Shown here one piece after another: positions 52,677 through 62,500 of a DNA stretch of 64,000 nt. Origin of the DNA: Chitinophaga pinensis DSM 2588 (lineage in GTDB: Bacteria; Bacteroidota; Bacteroidia; Chitinophagales; Chitinophagaceae). Both the position numbers and the translations under genes were made by a program. The DNA lies in the NCBI RefSeq assembly GCF_000024005.1, contig NC_013132.1:6318001-6382000 (forward strand), read 5' to 3'. How positions within the stretch are numbered: position 1 is the first letter of the stretch; the number at the start of each line of letters is the position of its first letter. Under the pieces are notes generated by a model that ran no database searches, was not told the origin of the DNA, and was given only the letters and a program-made list of their open reading frames with translations.

Positions 52677-52721
52677 ACACGACGTATACATGCTTCATAC
52701 ATGCTTTATACACGACGTATA
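52677..52721. repeat. Short direct repeats ACACGACGTATA and ACATGCTT
   Basis: ACACGACGTATA occurs at 52677-52688 and 52710-52721, with ACATGCTT twice between them (52688-52695 and 52699-52706). The pattern suggests a duplicated binding site or a decayed repeat. Confidence 0.5.
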
Positions 52722-52817
52722 GGTGGACTTGATCACCTGGGGATCACCCAAAATCCGGCCAAACGCCCTCCCCTTCGTTGATACTGCCCTGAATGTCCCA
52801 TTACATCGCCATTATTA

Positions 52818-52873
52818 CGTAACTATGCCGTTATCTCTACGTTCATGAACGTAGAGATAACGGCATAGTTACG
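52818..52873. repeat. 56-bp perfect palindrome
   Basis: The 28 bases 52818-52845 are exactly reverse-complementary to 52846-52873, centred on TTCATGAA. It lies 40 bases beyond the stop of the minus-strand GH16 gene. No T-run follows, so it is not a classical terminator, although RNA from either strand would form a 26-bp stem or longer. Confidence 0.85.
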
Positions 52874-52912
52874 GCCAGCTAAGGGTTTAATCGAGGGAAA
52901 AGAAAATATTAA

Positions 52913-54142
52913 CTAGCGGGTGAATTTCTCCCAGCCCTGGATCGTCGGACGGTTACAGGTCATTGCCTGGGTACCGTTTTCGCTGGAGACATATGATCCA
53001 TTATTGCCACGGAGAGAGAAAGTACCATCGCCATTATCAATCCAATTAAATTTTTCCCAATCCTGGATGGTCGGACGGCTACAAGTCATTGCCTGAGCGC
53101 CGTTTTCGGAGGAAACATACATGCCCTGGCTACGCAGTGCGACTTTACCACCGCCGGCATCTACTACGGTGAACTGTTCCCATGCCTGTGCGGTCGGACG
53201 GTTGCAGGTCATGGCCTGTGCACCATTTTCACCGCTGGCAAACAGACCGTTGCTGCCTTTGATCGTGATAGTAGAACCGATCGGAGCAGTACCACCACCA
53301 GGTGTATCGGTGATGCTGTACACTCTTACGTAGTCCACCAGCATGGAAGCAGGCAGTCCGCCATCGTTGATATTGTTACCTGGCAGGTTACCCCCTACGG
53401 CAACGTTCAGCAGGATAAAGAAAGGCGCATGGAATTCTTCTGTACCGTTGATGTTGTTCAGGATGTTTGCTTCATGAAACTGTACACCATCCACATACCA
53501 GCGGATAGCGGATGCATCCCAATCTACCGCGTACACGTGATAGTCAGTCGGTGTGGTGTTCGTGTTACCACCATAATAGGAATAAACGGTGTTAAACCAG
53601 TGGATCGTACCCAGCACGGTATTACCGGTGTTTACATGCTCCATGATGTCAATTTCACCACAGGCAGGCCAGCCGGCGCCGGTGCTGATACTGTTACCCA
53701 GCATCCAGAATGCAGGCCATAAGCCCTGTATTGCAGGGAGCTTGATACGGGCTTCAATACGACCATACCTGGTTGAGAATTTACCGTTACTGTTAATACG
53801 GCCGGAAGTGTAGGGTTGTCCGGCAACGCTTTCTTTACGGGCAGTGATGACCAGGTTACCATTGCTGACAGCAACGTTCTGCGTCTGGTAAAACTGCTTT
53901 TCATTGTTGACACCGAGGTTACCATTTTCATACCCCCATTTGGAAGTATTCAGGCTGGTACCGTCAAATTCATCAGACCATATCAGGTTGTAAGATCTGG
54001 CGGCAGCCGATACAGCGCCAAGGGTGTTGTCATCAGCTGACAATTTAGGCGTCTGGTCTGCCTTGTTTTCTTTTTTACAGGATGTTACTGCTCCTGACAA
54101 CAGCAGTACGCTAAGCAACGTGGAGAGGGTTTGCCTTTTCAT
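52913..54142 (-). CDS. GH16 beta-glucanase lipoprotein with beta-trefoil-like tail
   Basis: The 409-residue protein has a lipoprotein signal ending AVTSC (Cys22) and KKENKADQ. The GH16 catalytic domain (about 50-280) has WSDEFDGTSLNTSKW, then RYGRIEARIKLPAIQGLWPAF and the active site CGEIDIMEH: Glu163 nucleophile, Asp165, Glu168 acid/base. This is the laminarinase/endo-beta-1,3-glucanase signature. The C-terminal 120 residues contain three repeats of about 40 residues, each with a [FY]VSSENG/ASGENG, QAMTC and PT.Q.WE.F pattern, resembling a fascin-like beta-trefoil that may bind glycan. Monocistronic, divergent from the sensor-regulator gene. Confidence 0.9.
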   Translation of the reverse strand: MKRQTLSTLLSVLLLSGAVTSCKKENKADQTPKLSADDNTLGAVSAAARSYNLIWSDEFDGTSLNTSKWGYENGNLGVNNEKQFYQTQNVAVSNGNLVITARKESVAGQPYTSGRINSNGKFSTRYGRIEARIKLPAIQGLWPAFWMLGNSISTGAGWPACGEIDIMEHVNTGNTVLGTIHWFNTVYSYYGGNTNTTPTDYHVYAVDWDASAIRWYVDGVQFHEANILNNINGTEEFHAPFFILLNVAVGGNLPGNNINDGGLPASMLVDYVRVYSITDTPGGGTAPIGSTITIKGSNGLFASGENGAQAMTCNRPTAQAWEQFTVVDAGGGKVALRSQGMYVSSENGAQAMTCSRPTIQDWEKFNWIDNGDGTFSLRGNNGSYVSSENGTQAMTCNRPTIQGWEKFTR

Positions 54143-54341
54143 AATTAAATTTTCTGGTTTTCATTGTTTCCACGGTATAGCCTTATCGCTGCCGGACAGG
54201 TGTAAATAATACGCCTGTTTCAGTAACAAGGTGTCATAACGCGGAAACGAATGGTTAATTTGATCAGCGCAAAGATGAGGTTAATTTTTATCCTGCCTCT
54301 TTTAAGGGGTACGTCTAATCTACTACAAGCATAACGTAGTC

Positions 54342-54356
54342 TATTGATTATCAATA
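54342..54356. promoter_or_regulatory. Odd palindrome TATTGATTATCAATA
   Basis: A 15-base palindrome with central T, 68 bases upstream of ATG 54424. It could be an operator for the sensor-regulator gene. Confidence 0.35.
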
Positions 54357-54423
54357 AACCTTATTTACGTCACCCTTACTTCGCGCTGGATTATTCCCTA
54401 TTTTTAGCGAAACGTTATGGAAA

Positions 54424-57324
54424 ATGAACAAGCTTTTTCTGCTTGTGCTGTCTATCCTATGGAGCAACCTGCTCATCGCACAACAAATAATCGGGCTACC
54501 GCCTGTGATCAATTATACCCGTCAGCAATATCCTGGTGGCGGGCAAACCTGGGACCTGGATATGGACCGGAATGGCATCCTTTACTTTGCCAACAATGAA
54601 GGGCTGATGACCTTCAACGGTCATTCCTGGAAATTACTGCCCGTTCCTAACCATACCCGGCTAAGGGCTGTCAAAACAGCTAAAGACGGCCGGATCTATA
54701 TCGGCGCACAGGATGATTTCGGTTATTACCTGGCGGATGCGGATGGCGTGTTACGGTATACCTCCCTCAAACCGGTCGTCAGGAACCGGAAGGATCAATT
54801 TGCCGATATCTGGGATATTGTGATCGACGACAGCGGAATCTTCTTCAGAAGCACTAACAAGATCTTTCACTACGATCATAAAACATTACATGTTTATCCC
54901 GCCCAGGCGGAATGGCAGGTGTTACGCCGTGCCGGCGGACAACTATATGCCCAGGATGCAGCCAGGGGATTATTACGATTCCGGAACGGCCAATGGCAAC
55001 CTGTCTGTACAGCGATCGCCAGTCAGCGCCTGCTGATCAGGGAAATCCTGGATTACGGAAAGGACACCCTATTGATCTGCACCTTAAAAAACGGTCTATT
55101 CAAATTACATGGCGGTGAGCTGTTACCGTTCCGGACAGCAGCGGATGGCATATTTACCGAAAAACAAATCTACTGTGCGAAGAACTGGGGCGATAGTGAC
55201 AAACAATTACTTGTAGGCACCTCCTATGGTGGTTGCTATATTATTAATAGTACTACAGGGCATATTATCCAACGGTTTACGGTGGATGAAGGCTTACAGC
55301 ATAACAGTGTACTGAAGATCTTTACAGATCCTGCCAGGAATATCTGGCTAACGCTGGATAATGGTATTGATATGGTGCGGTATAATACGGCGGTGAAACA
55401 GATTCTGCCGGATGGCCAGCGATATCTTACTTCTTATACGGCGGCGATATTTAAGGAGCAGTTGTATATAGGTACTTCGGATGGCGTTTTTGCGACACCG
55501 CTGGGTAACCGGAAAGACCTGAGTTTTCAGGAAGGAAATTTCCGGCGGATCAGACATACGCAGGGACAGGTATGGAACCTGAGTCAGATAGGCTCACATT
55601 TACTAATGGGGCATCATGAAGGCGCTTTTGAGATTGACGGACAGGACGCCAGATTAGTCTCCAAACTGACAGGAAGCTGGTTGTTCCGCCCCTTCTCTTC
55701 CCATATACTCTCAGGAGGATATAACGGACTGCAATTGATCAAAGAGGATGGTAGTCAGCTAGGTGGCGCTGTCAGGGTACGAGGTTTGTTTGAATCGTTC
55801 CGCTTTCTGACAGTGGAAGACGATAGTATTGTCTGGTCTTCGCATCCTTACAGGGGGGTATTCAGGATGCATGTAGCAGAAGACAGTCTGCTACAGTACA
55901 CGCTTTTTACCAGCAAAGACGGTCTGCCTTCCGACTATAACAATTTTGTATTCCGGATCAGGAACCGGACCCTGGTGGCCACACAGGCAGGGGTATATGA
56001 ATATGATGCCAGGAAGCGGCATTTTGTCCCTTCTCCCTGGTTATATCCTGTACTAAAGAATATTCCTTTACAACACCTGGCGGAAGATGCTACGGGTAAT
56101 GTCTGGTTTGTTTCTGATAAGATGCCGGGTGTAATTGATTTTCACAAGCCGTTACCGGAGCACCCTTATAGTATTGTGTATTTCCCGGAACTGAAAGGTC
56201 AGGTGGTGAGCGGATTTGAGTTCCTTTATCCATATGACGACGAGAACATTTTTGTGGGTGCGGAGAAAGGGATGTATCACATTAACTATAAGCATTACCG
56301 TCATTCGAGGGAGTTGCCGGTTGTGCTGATTGGTCAGGTCAGCGCACATGGGAAAAGGGACAGTCTTTTATTCGGCGGGTATCATCCCCCGGGAAAGCAT
56401 TCTTTCAAGGCGATGCCCAATGCATTTTCGGGTTTTCACTTTGAGTATGCTTCACCGATATACAGTCAGGGGAATACCATCTTCTACAGTTACCGGCTGG
56501 CCGGTTTTGACCAGGGATGGAGTGAGTGGTCGGTAAAAACGGAAAAAGACTACACCAATCTGCCGCATGGTTATTACGCTTTTTCTGTGCGGGCGAAGGA
56601 CAACCTGGGGAATGTATCCCGTCCGGCAGTATATGCATTCCGGATATTACCTGCCTGGTATCAGACAGGGCTCGCTAAAAGTCTGTATGTGTTGAGCGGA
56701 CTCGCCTTACTGCTCTGGGGCTATATCTATCAGAAGAAAAAATTCATCCGTCAGCGAAAGCGTTATCAGCAGAAACAGGAGCAGCTGATCTTACGGTACC
56801 GGTTTGAAAAAGAGCAAAGAGAGAAAGACCTGATCAGTCTGCAGAATGAAAAGCTGACAGCGGAAGTTCGTTTTAAAAACAGGGAGCTGGCGACGGCTAC
56901 GATGTACCTGCTACACAGGGGCAAGGTCTTATCGAATATCAAGGAAGAACTGTTGAGTGCTATGAAGAAGTTAGACTCACCGGAAGGGGCTTTTAAAAAA
57001 GTAATGCGTTTGTTTGAAGAGGCGGAAAACAATGAAGAGGACTGGGAGCAATTTTCCCGGCATTTTGATGAAGTGCATAACAATTTCCTGTTTAAGCTGA
57101 AACGTCGTTACCCGGAGCTGAGTACGACTGATCTGAAACTCTGTGCATATCTGCGCATCAATCTGACGACGAAAGAAATTGCACAGTCACTGGGGATTTC
57201 TGTCCGTGGAGTAGAAACAAGCAGATACCGGCTGCGCAAGAAACTGGAATTACCGGCGGAGGTCAGCCTATATGACTTTCTGCTGGCGGTGGCGGATGAT
57301 CAGGTAAGACCGGCACAATCATGA
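54424..57324 (+). CDS. Propeller / Y_Y_Y sensor with LuxR-type HTH
   Basis: The 966-residue protein has a signal peptide (about 1-19, LIAQQ). The large periplasmic region (about 20-740) shows beta-propeller repeats of the two-component regulator type (TWDLDMDRNGILYFANNEGL, then ARNIWLTLDNGIDMVRYN). A Y_Y_Y-type domain follows (YSYRLAGFDQGWSEWS and NLPHGYYAFSVRAKDNLGNVS). One TM helix (about 755-775) leads to a coiled coil (about 780-860). The C-terminus has a LuxR-type HTH: LSTTDLKLCAYLRINLTTKE, IAQSLGISVRGVETSRYRLR. There is no kinase or receiver domain, so it would signal directly through the membrane to DNA. It precedes the ECF sigma gene. Confidence 0.88.
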   Translation: MNKLFLLVLSILWSNLLIAQQIIGLPPVINYTRQQYPGGGQTWDLDMDRNGILYFANNEGLMTFNGHSWKLLPVPNHTRLRAVKTAKDGRIYIGAQDDFGYYLADADGVLRYTSLKPVVRNRKDQFADIWDIVIDDSGIFFRSTNKIFHYDHKTLHVYPAQAEWQVLRRAGGQLYAQDAARGLLRFRNGQWQPVCTAIASQRLLIREILDYGKDTLLICTLKNGLFKLHGGELLPFRTAADGIFTEKQIYCAKNWGDSDKQLLVGTSYGGCYIINSTTGHIIQRFTVDEGLQHNSVLKIFTDPARNIWLTLDNGIDMVRYNTAVKQILPDGQRYLTSYTAAIFKEQLYIGTSDGVFATPLGNRKDLSFQEGNFRRIRHTQGQVWNLSQIGSHLLMGHHEGAFEIDGQDARLVSKLTGSWLFRPFSSHILSGGYNGLQLIKEDGSQLGGAVRVRGLFESFRFLTVEDDSIVWSSHPYRGVFRMHVAEDSLLQYTLFTSKDGLPSDYNNFVFRIRNRTLVATQAGVYEYDARKRHFVPSPWLYPVLKNIPLQHLAEDATGNVWFVSDKMPGVIDFHKPLPEHPYSIVYFPELKGQVVSGFEFLYPYDDENIFVGAEKGMYHINYKHYRHSRELPVVLIGQVSAHGKRDSLLFGGYHPPGKHSFKAMPNAFSGFHFEYASPIYSQGNTIFYSYRLAGFDQGWSEWSVKTEKDYTNLPHGYYAFSVRAKDNLGNVSRPAVYAFRILPAWYQTGLAKSLYVLSGLALLLWGYIYQKKKFIRQRKRYQQKQEQLILRYRFEKEQREKDLISLQNEKLTAEVRFKNRELATATMYLLHRGKVLSNIKEELLSAMKKLDSPEGAFKKVMRLFEEAENNEEDWEQFSRHFDEVHNNFLFKLKRRYPELSTTDLKLCAYLRINLTTKEIAQSLGISVRGVETSRYRLRKKLELPAEVSLYDFLLAVADDQVRPAQS

Positions 57325-57334
57325 GGAAAACGGT

Positions 57335-57342
57335 TATATTTG
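57335..57342 (+). promoter_or_regulatory. Bacteroidota -7 element TATATTTG
   Basis: Exact TAnnTTTG match after the sensor-regulator gene. It suggests an own promoter for the sigma/FecR/SusCD unit and makes the TTG at 57340 an impossible start. Confidence 0.45.
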
Positions 57343-57369
57343 TGGCTTACTCCTTTACCATTATTTTCA

Positions 57370-57984
57370 TTGTCAGCGCTTAATGTTCATATACGTATAA
57401 CGGAAGAAGAGGAAAGACATCTACTCAGTAATGTTGCGACAGGTGACTGGCAGGCATTTACGCGCCTTTATGAAGCCTATTCCCCTCTTATTATACATTA
57501 TCTGCAGGTTTATCTTACTGACAAACATGACGTAGAGGAAATCGGCCAGGAAGTATTTCTGAAAGTCTGGAAAAAGCGGGAAATACTTGTTACGGTACGT
57601 TCTTTTAAGAACTATGTATTTATCATGGCCAGGAATGCGTTGAACGACTTCCTGAAAGCCCGGCAGGCATTACTTCAGAAGCAGGCCGGTTACAGCAAAG
57701 ACTATGTTTTACCACACTATAGTGCGGACGATAAACTGATCACGGATCAGTATGAATCCATTGCCCGTTCGGGACTGGATATACTGTCGGAAAAGCAGCG
57801 TCGTATTTTCCTGCTGCGTACACGCGATGAAATGACCATTCAGGAGATAGCGGATGCAGAGGGCATGTCCGTTGGCGGCGTTCACAAGTCATTACAGCAG
57901 TCTACCCAACAGCTCAAAGACTATCTGGCCCGCAATGGCATTAGTTTTACCCTTCTTCTATTGATACTTTTCTTTCAGCCCTGA
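57370..57984 (+). CDS. ECF RNA polymerase sigma factor (FecI/RpoE-like)
   Basis: Sigma-70 region 2 (WQAFTRLYEAYSPLIIHYL, then DVEEIGQEVFLKVWKKR) and region 4 (LSEKQRRIFLLRTRDEMTI, then QEIADAEGMSVGGVHKSL) are clear. There is no ATG in the plausible start region. I choose TTG 57370 (204 residues), because the TTG at 57340 falls in the -7 box; an unusual codon or a start near HIRITEEEE is also possible. The C-terminus ends in a hydrophobic tail (ISFTLLLLILFFQP), a trait seen in Bacteroidota sigma factors. With the FecR gene 66 bases on, it should control the downstream SusC/SusD genes. Confidence 0.85.
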   Translation: MSALNVHIRITEEEERHLLSNVATGDWQAFTRLYEAYSPLIIHYLQVYLTDKHDVEEIGQEVFLKVWKKREILVTVRSFKNYVFIMARNALNDFLKARQALLQKQAGYSKDYVLPHYSADDKLITDQYESIARSGLDILSEKQRRIFLLRTRDEMTIQEIADAEGMSVGGVHKSLQQSTQQLKDYLARNGISFTLLLLILFFQP

Positions 57985-58050
57985 AATTTTTTTTAATTTT
58001 TTTTACTGTCCTGGTGAAAATTCGGAATTAAGAACCGTCTTTACCTATAT

Positions 58051-59277
58051 ATGTCATATATGAATATAACTGAAGCCATCACTATCGTGACGAAACTGGC
58101 TGAGGGTACTCCGGTCAGTGAAGAACGAGTAGCCGCTTTCAGGCTATGGACCCTGACTGAAGCAACAGATGAAGAATTACAGGCGCTTGCGCGGGCGCAT
58201 GAAGCAGTGCTGATGAGCCTGCAGGAAGTGCCTGTATATGATAACCGGGAGATTGTCAATAATATATATAGCCGGCTGACGGCCTACTATCAGGAAGAAA
58301 CAGCAGCATTGGCAGCAGTAAGGGGGCAGGACAATAATATCCGGAAGATCAGGGGACGTAATTACTGGTGGGTTGCGGCGGCTTCCCTCCTTTTACTGGG
58401 AGGCGGTACTGCCGTATGGATGATACGTACGCAGCGACCACAACCAGCTGCGATCGTACAAAAAACAACGCTTACGCCGGGTAGCAATAAGGCGGTTTTA
58501 ACGCTGGCTAACGGGCAACAGATCATATTAGATAACGCCGAAAAAGGCACTATTTCCGAATCAGGCGGCGTCTCAGTTATTAAAGCAGATAGCGGTGCTA
58601 TCGCTTACAGTGGCACAGGAGGCAATATACAATACCACACGCTGTCGACACCCAGAGGTGGACAGTTCCAGCTAACATTACCAGACGGATCGCATGTATG
58701 GCTGAATGCAGCATCATCTATCCGCTATCCGACCGCATTCACGGGGACTGAAAGAAATGTGGAACTTACCGGAGAAGGCTATTTCGAGATAGCCCCAAAC
58801 GCCGCCCAACCATTTACTGTTAAAACCGGCAAAATGGACGTACATGTATTGGGGACAGGGTTTAACATTATGGCTTATGCCGATGAAAATGTTGTACGTA
58901 CAACGCTGGTCAACGGATCTGTAAAGGTTGCGGCAGGCGCAACAACAACGATACTGACACCAGGTACACAGGCCAGTCTACAGACAGGCGCCGCTGGTTT
59001 CACAATCAGCAAACCGGATCTGGATGAGGTACTGGCCTGGAAAAACGGACAGTTCCGTTTCAGCAGGACCAACATCAAACAGATTATGCGGCAGGTATCG
59101 AGATGGTACGACGTAGAAGTAAGTTACGAGGGGAACGTAGACAATATAGAATTCCAGGGTGTGCTGTCCCGCAAAGTAACCGCGCAGGCATTACTGGAAA
59201 CAATCGCAGCAACAGGAGAAGTACATTTCCGTATAACAGGGGATCATATCAGCGTCATACCCGGCGCTGAAAAATAA
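58051..59277 (+). CDS. FecR family anti-sigma factor
   Basis: The 408-residue protein has an N-terminal cytoplasmic region (about 1-100), one TM helix (about 105-125, YWWVAAASLLLLGGG) and a periplasmic FecR domain. This has LSTPRGGQFQLTLPDGSHVW, SIRYPTAFTG and RNVELTGEGYFEIA. The C-terminal DUF4974-type domain carries VLAWKNGQFRFSRTNI and WYDVEVSYEGN. It should hold the ECF sigma factor until the STN domain of the downstream SusC signals substrate. Confidence 0.93.
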   Translation: MSYMNITEAITIVTKLAEGTPVSEERVAAFRLWTLTEATDEELQALARAHEAVLMSLQEVPVYDNREIVNNIYSRLTAYYQEETAALAAVRGQDNNIRKIRGRNYWWVAAASLLLLGGGTAVWMIRTQRPQPAAIVQKTTLTPGSNKAVLTLANGQQIILDNAEKGTISESGGVSVIKADSGAIAYSGTGGNIQYHTLSTPRGGQFQLTLPDGSHVWLNAASSIRYPTAFTGTERNVELTGEGYFEIAPNAAQPFTVKTGKMDVHVLGTGFNIMAYADENVVRTTLVNGSVKVAAGATTTILTPGTQASLQTGAAGFTISKPDLDEVLAWKNGQFRFSRTNIKQIMRQVSRWYDVEVSYEGNVDNIEFQGVLSRKVTAQALLETIAATGEVHFRITGDHISVIPGAEK

Positions 59278-59448
59278 ACAGAGAACAAACAACCGAAACT
59301 AATCGCTCATTTACATCAACAACCAACCAAACGCATATGTAGTAGAAACAAACAAACAGCAACAACCAAAAATCAGCAAACAAGAAAACAGCAGTTGTAG
59401 GTCCTATTACTAAAAATAGTGAGGACCCCAGTTGCACCTGGGGCCCTC
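59278..59448 (+). promoter_or_regulatory. G-poor leader and hairpin before the second susC
   Basis: About 59278-59395 is strikingly rich in A and C (repeated CAAC and AAAC) and nearly free of G, so the RNA would be unstructured. It is followed by a hairpin at 59421-59448 (GAGG/CCTC and CCCCAG/CTGGGG stems around TTGCAC). The start codon is 63 bases further on. No T-run follows the hairpin. Confidence 0.5.
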
Positions 59449-59511
59449 CTGTGCGGGCTACTTCAAATGTCTCTTACGTCATTTAATCAGTAAATCCCTA
59501 AATGTACAAGT

Positions 59512-62500
59512 ATGAACAACATTGTACCTGGCAAAGGTATGCCAATTCCTTTTTCCAAATTATTTATGATTATGAAGCTAATCATTCCGTTGATGCTCGT
59601 GGCAGTGTTACATGTAAGCGGCGCCAGTTATGGCCAGAAGGTCACGATCAACAAAAAGAAGGCGGCATTAACTGATATTTTCAAGGCTATCAGTGAACAG
59701 ACAGGACGTGAGTTTATCGCGAATCCTAATCTACTGGCAAATACCTTTCCGGTAGATGTCAATGTAAAAAATAAAGAGATCAGCGAGTTTCTGCCGGAAC
59801 TGCTGAATAAGCAGGGATTGGCTTATTCAGTAGTCAATAATGTTATCGTCATTACCAGAGACCCAAAGCTGCTGCACGGCCTTGCCAACTCATTAATCAT
59901 GGGCACAGAACCGCCCAAGGTCATCAAAGGCTGGGTAACGGATATGACAGGCGTACGGTTGCCGGGAGCAACAGTGTCATTGAAGGGCACGAATAAAGGA
60001 GCTACTACTGATGCCAATGGTTATTTCGAAATACGCAGTGAGCTGGCGGGTGACAGTGCTGAAGTAGTTGTCTCTTATACAGGCTTCATCACGAAAGTGG
60101 CACGTATCAAACACGCCATGCCAACATTAATATATCTCAGAGCTTCTACCAGTGAACTGGACCAGGTACAGGTGATCGCTTACGGTACTACGACCAAGCG
60201 TTTCAGTACCGGAAACGTTGCCACAGTTACGGCAGCGGAGATTGAAAGAAGTCCTGTCAGCAATCCCTTGCTAGCATTAGCTGGAAGAGTTTCCGGATTG
60301 GTGATCAATCAGGTGAATGGCTTGCCAGGTGGCGCCGTCAATGTACAGTTAAGAGGGTTCAACTCCATCTCCGGTAGCTCAGCTCCTCTATATATCATTG
60401 ATGGTGTGCCGTTCAAGGGCGGTGGTTATAGTTCAATCAACTTTGCATTAGACGGCGGTAACCTGCTGGATTTTGTGAACCCTGCAGATATCGCCAGTGT
60501 GGACGTACTGAAAGATGCAGATGCGACTTCCATTTATGGTTCACGCGGCGCCAACGGCGTTATCCTGATCACTACGAAAAAAGGGAAACCCGGCCGTATG
60601 CGTTCTAATGTAACAGCCTATACCGGTATCAGTAAAGTAACCCGTAAGCCTGAGTATATGAACCTGCAGGAATATCTGCAGATGCGCAGAGAAGCGATGG
60701 CGAATGATGGCGTGCGTCCTGGTCCGGCGGACTACGACGTAAACGGCACCTGGGACACTACAAAATACACTGACTGGCAGCAGCGCATTATGGGTGGCAA
60801 CGCACATGTCTCTGATGTACAGGGAAGCGTATCCGGCGGTAATAACCAGGTACAATACCTTGTTGGCGGCGGTTATCACAGGGAAAGTCCGGTAATGCCA
60901 ACTGACGGATCTTCCAGAAAAGGTTCCGCACATTTTAATATCACCGGTACCAGTGAGGATAATAAATTCAGCGTGAATGCAGGCGGTTATTATGTATCTA
61001 ATAACAACGACATCCCTCCCATCGATCCGACAGGATCCGTAAGAGACCTGCCGCCGAACGCACCGGAACCATTCAATCACGACGGTACGCTTAACTGGGA
61101 GAACGGCACTTTTGGTAATCCGTACTCTTCGCTACTGCAACCTTATCTGGGACGCAGTAACAACATCAACGGTAACATTACACTGAGCTACAGACCGATC
61201 AAAGGACTGGACATTAAGGTAGCTGGTGGTTATCAGAATACCGCGATCAAAGAATATACAGGTACGCCATTATACATTATCAATCCTTACCTGACAGGCA
61301 ACAAGATTGCTTCCGCCCGTTATGGCACCAGCAATTACAATATCTGGAACATCGAACCACAGGTTACCTATAATTTCCGCTTTGGAAAAGGGAATGTTGA
61401 AACTTTGTTAGGGGAAACATTCAGACACGAACTGAATGAATCATTGATACAGAGCGGTAGTAATTATGTGAGTGATGCATTGTTGAAAAATCCTGCAGCA
61501 GCGGCCACGCTAATCAATGAAAGCAGCGGGATGTCAGAGAATGCTTACAACGCTACATTCGGCAGGGTGAAATATACCTGGGACAGCAAATATATCCTGA
61601 CTTTAAATGGCCGTTATGATGGTTCCAGCCGTTTTGGTCCGGCAAACAGGTTCCACTTCTTCTGGTCGGCCGGTGGTGCATGGATATTCACCCAGGAGAA
61701 AGCAGTAAAAGCACTCGTGCCATTCCTGAGCTTTGGTAAACTGAGAGGTAGTTATGGTACGACGGGTAATGATGCTGCGGGCGATTATGCGTTCCTTGAC
61801 CTGTATCGTTCTATTCCTTACCCATATCAGGGTTCCAATGGTTTACAACCACAGGCGCTGTTTAATGCCGCATTACAGTGGGAAGCGACCCGTAAGATAG
61901 AAGGAGCTATTGACCTGGGTTTCCTTGAAGACAAGATCCTTGTGACGGCCAGCTATTATACCAACCGTAGTAACAACCAGTTACAGAATCTGCCATTATC
62001 CGCAGTCACCGGATTTAGTTCTATCAGAAGTAATATCCCGGCTATTATCCGTAACAACGGATGGGAATTTGAATTGCGCACCACGAATATCAAAAGCAAA
62101 GATTTTGACTGGAGTACTTCCCTGAATATCGCGTTGCCACGTAATACACTGGTATCTTATCCGGGCGTAGGACCAGATGATCCAACCTTCATCATCGGTA
62201 AGCCACTGGGTACGATCAGGGTATATGAATATGCAGGCGTAGATCCCCAGACAGGCGTATACACTTTCTATGATAAAGAGCGTAAGAAAGTAACGTCACC
62301 GGTAGACAGAACAAAGATCTTAGACGCGGTAAGCGTTAAATACTATGGCGGATTTCAGAACAGCCTGCGTTATAAAGGCTGGACAGCAGATTTCCTGTTA
62401 CAGTTTGAGGACCATACTGTCAGGAATCCATTGATCAATGGTACGTTCCCTCCCGGTTTCCAGGGTAATCAGCTGAAGAGCCGTGCACTGGGCCGCTGGC

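Larger units (their letters stand above)
52538..52912. other. Convergent intergenic region (375 bases, no gene)
   Basis: Holds an intrinsic terminator (52568-52597), a set of short degenerate repeats (about 52670-52721) and a 56-bp perfect palindrome (52818-52873). No ORF with coding character. Confidence 0.7.
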
